NCBI GenBank assembly: GCA_013203665.1 | Contig: JABMPU010000183.1 | Location: 1-52,890 of the forward strand | Source: Armatimonadota bacterium | Lineage (GTDB): Bacteria > Cloacimonadota > Cloacimonadia > Cloacimonadales > TCS61 | DNA: 52,890 bases | Direction: 5' to 3' | Shown: positions 50,743 to 52,890 of the stretch, piece by piece | Position numbering within the stretch: the stretch's first letter is position 1 | Layout of the letters: every line of letters begins with the position of its first letter | Translations under genes and position numbers: made by a program | Notes under the pieces: generated by a model | Told to the model about the DNA's origin: nothing | The model's input: the letters and a program-made list of their open reading frames with translations, nothing else | Database searches by the model: none

Positions 50743-52890
50743 ATGAAACAAATTATTGTAATTTTTATTCTATTTTCATTAGCAGTCTCTTTGTCTGCAC
50801 AGAATATCTGGCTGAATGAATTGCATTATGACAATTATAGTACTGATGTCGGAGAATTTCTTGAGATAGTTCTTGAAAATGCAGGAAGTTATACATTAAA
50901 CGATTTTACAATCACCCTGTATAACGGCAACGCAGGAGCTATTTATGATTCAAAAACCTTAGACCAATTTACTACCGGAATTACTAGTGATACTTTTACA
51001 CTTTACTATTATGAATTTCCGGAAAATGGCATCCAAAATGGAGCTCCTGACGGTATCGCTATTGATTATCAGGGCACTCTTATTCCGGGTCAATTTCTAA
51101 GCTATGAAGGAACTTTTGAGGCTGGGGACGGACCGGCAGTTGGTGTAATGTCAACTGATATAGGTGTTGAAGAAGGAGGCGATACTCAAATTGGAGAATC
51201 ACTGCAACTTGCAGGTGATGGCTCGAACTATGCAGATTTTTTCTGGCAGCCACCTGCTGCGGAAACTCCCGGAAACCTGAATAATGGACAGACAATTGGG
51301 GGTGCTCCGCAACCTACAATTATAGTATCCAGTCCCAATGGTGGAGAACAGTGGGAACAGGGTTCCACTCACGACATTAACTGGATTTCAATAAATTTTA
51401 CAGATAATGTGAAAATTGAATTAGAGCAGGTTTATGAAAGAACACGCGAGATTCTGGTTGCTTCCACTGAAAATGATGGTTCCTGGGAATGGAATATCCC
51501 TATCGATCAATTAATTAGTGATTGGTATGTTATTATTATTTCAGATGCGATTGATGGAGATCCGATGGATCAGAGTGATGATCCTTTCTCTATTATCGAA
51601 CCAATACCTATTACTTCTTATACAATTTATGAAATTCAATATTCCACCACAGGTCCATCACCTCATGTTGGTGAATTAGTAGAAACTTCCGGAGTTGTTA
51701 CAGCCATTTTTGATCTTTATTTCTTTATTCAGGATGGAGATGGAGCCTGGAATGGAATAGTGATCTACCCCATGCAAACAGTTGCAATTGGTGATGAAAT
51801 AGTAATTTCCGGTTTGGTAGATGAATATTTCGATAAAACCGAGATCACAGACATTATCAATATGACCATTCTGGGATCAGCAGATCTTCCTGCCCCTGTA
51901 ATTATCTCCACATCTGATCTTGCTTCTTCCGAAGATTACGAAGGCGTTCTTGTTCAGGTTCAAAACGTTACAGTAACTAACGAAGATCTTGGTTATGGTG
52001 AATGGGAAATAGATGATGGAAGCGGACCATGTGTTGTTGGAGACCTAGGTGATTATACTTACGTTCCAGTTTTAAATGACTTTATCTATTCTATCACCGG
52101 TGTTTCTGACTATACTTATGAAGCTTTCAAACTTGAACCAAGAGATGATGTTGACATCTTAATGTTACCGCCTCCGGATCCTGCTTCAAATCCAAATCCG
52201 GAAAATGGAGCAATCAATGTTTCTATTGAAGCTGATCTGAATTGGATAAACGGAGCAAACACAAATTTAATCGACCTTTATTTTGGGAATTTTAATCCTC
52301 CACCTCTTATTCTGGAAAATAATACTCCCATTGAAACTTACGACCCAGGTACTTTGGATTATGAAGAAACTTACTATTGGAAAGTGGTCTGCAAAAATGA
52401 TGTAGGTAGCTCAACAGCTGAACTCTGGAATTTTATAACTGAAATTGAAATTATTCCTCCGGAGCCTGCTGCAAATCCAAATCCGGAAGATGGAGCAATT
52501 AATGTTTCCATTAACACTGATCTGAGCTGGACAAACGGTAATAATACTGAATTGATAGATTTTTATTTCGGCAATGTTGATCCTCCTCCTCTTATCCTGG
52601 AAAATAACACTCCCATCGAAACTTATGATCCGGGTACTCTGGATTATGAAGAGACTTACTATTGGAAAGTGGTCTGCAAAAATGTTGCTGGCAGTTCAAC
52701 TGCTGATATCTGGGATTTCACAACTGAAATTGAAAATATTCCTCCTCCGGATCCTGCTACAAATCCAGATCCGGAAAACGGTGCAATAGATGTTTCTGTT
52801 GAAGTTGATTTGAACTGGACAAACGGAACAAACACAAATTTGATCGATCTCTATTTTGGAAACGTTGATCCACCTCCACTTGTTTTAGAA
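50743..52890 (+). CDS. Secreted lamin-tail-domain protein with tandem Ig-like repeats (partial, runs off the window)
   Basis: An open frame of 716 codons with no stop before the window end. Residues 1-470 closely copy the protein at 48747: signal peptide MKQIIVIFILFSLAVSLSAQ, lamin-tail domain, Kre9-like module (SSPNGGEQWEQGSTHDINW) and OB-fold-like part. Where the first copy goes on to its sorting domain, this one continues with Ig/fibronectin-like repeats of 95-96 residues beginning PPxPAxNPNPENGAINVS. Each contains TYDPGTLDYEETYYWKVVC. At least two and a half units are visible. A sorting domain probably follows outside the window. Confidence 0.85.
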   Translation, partial: MKQIIVIFILFSLAVSLSAQNIWLNELHYDNYSTDVGEFLEIVLENAGSYTLNDFTITLYNGNAGAIYDSKTLDQFTTGITSDTFTLYYYEFPENGIQNGAPDGIAIDYQGTLIPGQFLSYEGTFEAGDGPAVGVMSTDIGVEEGGDTQIGESLQLAGDGSNYADFFWQPPAAETPGNLNNGQTIGGAPQPTIIVSSPNGGEQWEQGSTHDINWISINFTDNVKIELEQVYERTREILVASTENDGSWEWNIPIDQLISDWYVIIISDAIDGDPMDQSDDPFSIIEPIPITSYTIYEIQYSTTGPSPHVGELVETSGVVTAIFDLYFFIQDGDGAWNGIVIYPMQTVAIGDEIVISGLVDEYFDKTEITDIINMTILGSADLPAPVIISTSDLASSEDYEGVLVQVQNVTVTNEDLGYGEWEIDDGSGPCVVGDLGDYTYVPVLNDFIYSITGVSDYTYEAFKLEPRDDVDILMLPPPDPASNPNPENGAINVSIEADLNWINGANTNLIDLYFGNFNPPPLILENNTPIETYDPGTLDYEETYYWKVVCKNDVGSSTAELWNFITEIEIIPPEPAANPNPEDGAINVSINTDLSWTNGNNTELIDFYFGNVDPPPLILENNTPIETYDPGTLDYEETYYWKVVCKNVAGSSTADIWDFTTEIENIPPPDPATNPDPENGAIDVSVEVDLNWTNGTNTNLIDLYFGNVDPPPLVLE
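52171..52890 (+). repeat. Tandem 285-288 bp coding repeats
   Basis: Repeat units start near 52171, 52456 and 52741. Units two and three are spaced 288 bases and units one and two 285 bases. They encode the Ig-like modules of the last gene. High DNA similarity between units suggests recent internal duplication and makes copy number prone to assembly error. Confidence 0.7.

Noticed and set aside
52574-52789. 71-codon plus-strand frame
   Set aside because: It is a shadow of the tandem Ig-like repeats of the real gene that starts at 50743.
1-52890. tRNA or rRNA genes
   Set aside because: No cloverleaf-like GTTCRANNC box with matching acceptor stem and no rRNA-like stretch was recognised by eye; a tRNAscan-SE run would settle this.

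Overview
The window is low-GC bacterial DNA. Several secreted proteins end in the PNPFNP... FlgD/Por-type C-terminal sorting domain, and the catabolism is strictly acyl-CoA based with Hdr-type Fe-S proteins. This fits an uncultured anaerobic amino-acid or fatty-acid degrader of the Cloacimonadota type or a related FCB/Marinimicrobia/KSB1 lineage. The assignment is an inference from gene content; there is no rRNA or other marker gene here.

Layout. (1) 1-9.4 kb: a hybrid Ser/Thr kinase-TPR-GAF-sigma54 activator, followed by two paralogous secreted multi-domain surface proteins. Each of the two has a sigma54-like -24/-12 element upstream, so they may be the activator's targets. (2) 9.4-13.9 kb: an AT-rich island with a GIY-YIG nuclease fragment, a decayed tyrosine recombinase interrupted by a small palindromic element, and a large unusual protein. 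That protein is a calcineurin-like phosphoesterase, a helical middle and a metallo-beta-lactamase-like domain without its metal ligands. The island is bracketed by two hairpins sharing an identical 12-base loop motif. (3) 14.0-44.3 kb: a long, almost entirely plus-strand acyl-CoA cluster. It holds two phosphate butyryltransferases, a cupin, an RHH regulator, three acyl-CoA dehydrogenases, EtfBA, HdrA-like and HdrBC-like proteins, MeaB, a two-subunit B12 mutase with isobutyryl-CoA mutase signature residues, and an MBL hydrolase. These are followed by an archaeal-type HMG-CoA synthase/thiolase/DUF35 trio, a three-gene methylcrotonyl-CoA carboxylase, methylglutaconyl-CoA hydratase, crotonase, hydroxyacyl-CoA dehydrogenase and another thiolase. 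A frameshifted Fic gene, a nitroreductase, a MntA/HepT-type toxin-antitoxin pair and two GxxExxY proteins lie among them. (4) 44.3-46.1 kb: rpiB-glyA, ending at a clear terminator. (5) 46.2-52.9 kb: a DUF6765-like protein, a secreted endonuclease/phosphatase-like protein, and a tandem duplication of a lamin-tail-domain secreted protein. The second copy runs off the window.

How the genes fit together. Valine-derived isobutyryl-CoA would be isomerised to butyryl-CoA by the B12 mutase (with MeaB) and oxidised by acyl-CoA dehydrogenase, crotonase, hydroxyacyl-CoA dehydrogenase and thiolase. Leucine-derived isovaleryl-CoA would pass through acyl-CoA dehydrogenase, methylcrotonyl-CoA carboxylase and methylglutaconyl-CoA hydratase to HMG-CoA. 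No HMG-CoA lyase is present in the window; an HMG-CoA synthase/thiolase/DUF35 set stands in its place. Electrons from the dehydrogenases would go to EtfBA and on to the Hdr-like Fe-S proteins. Acyl-CoA could be turned into acyl-phosphate by the two Ptb enzymes, but the kinase is not in the window.

A second theme is small DNA repeats. Nearly every gap of the catabolic cluster holds degenerate palindromic repeats built on ATTGATGTAAACTGA-like or CACGAAACACGCGAAA-like words. In several places these repeats run into coding sequence and supply stop codons or C-terminal residues.
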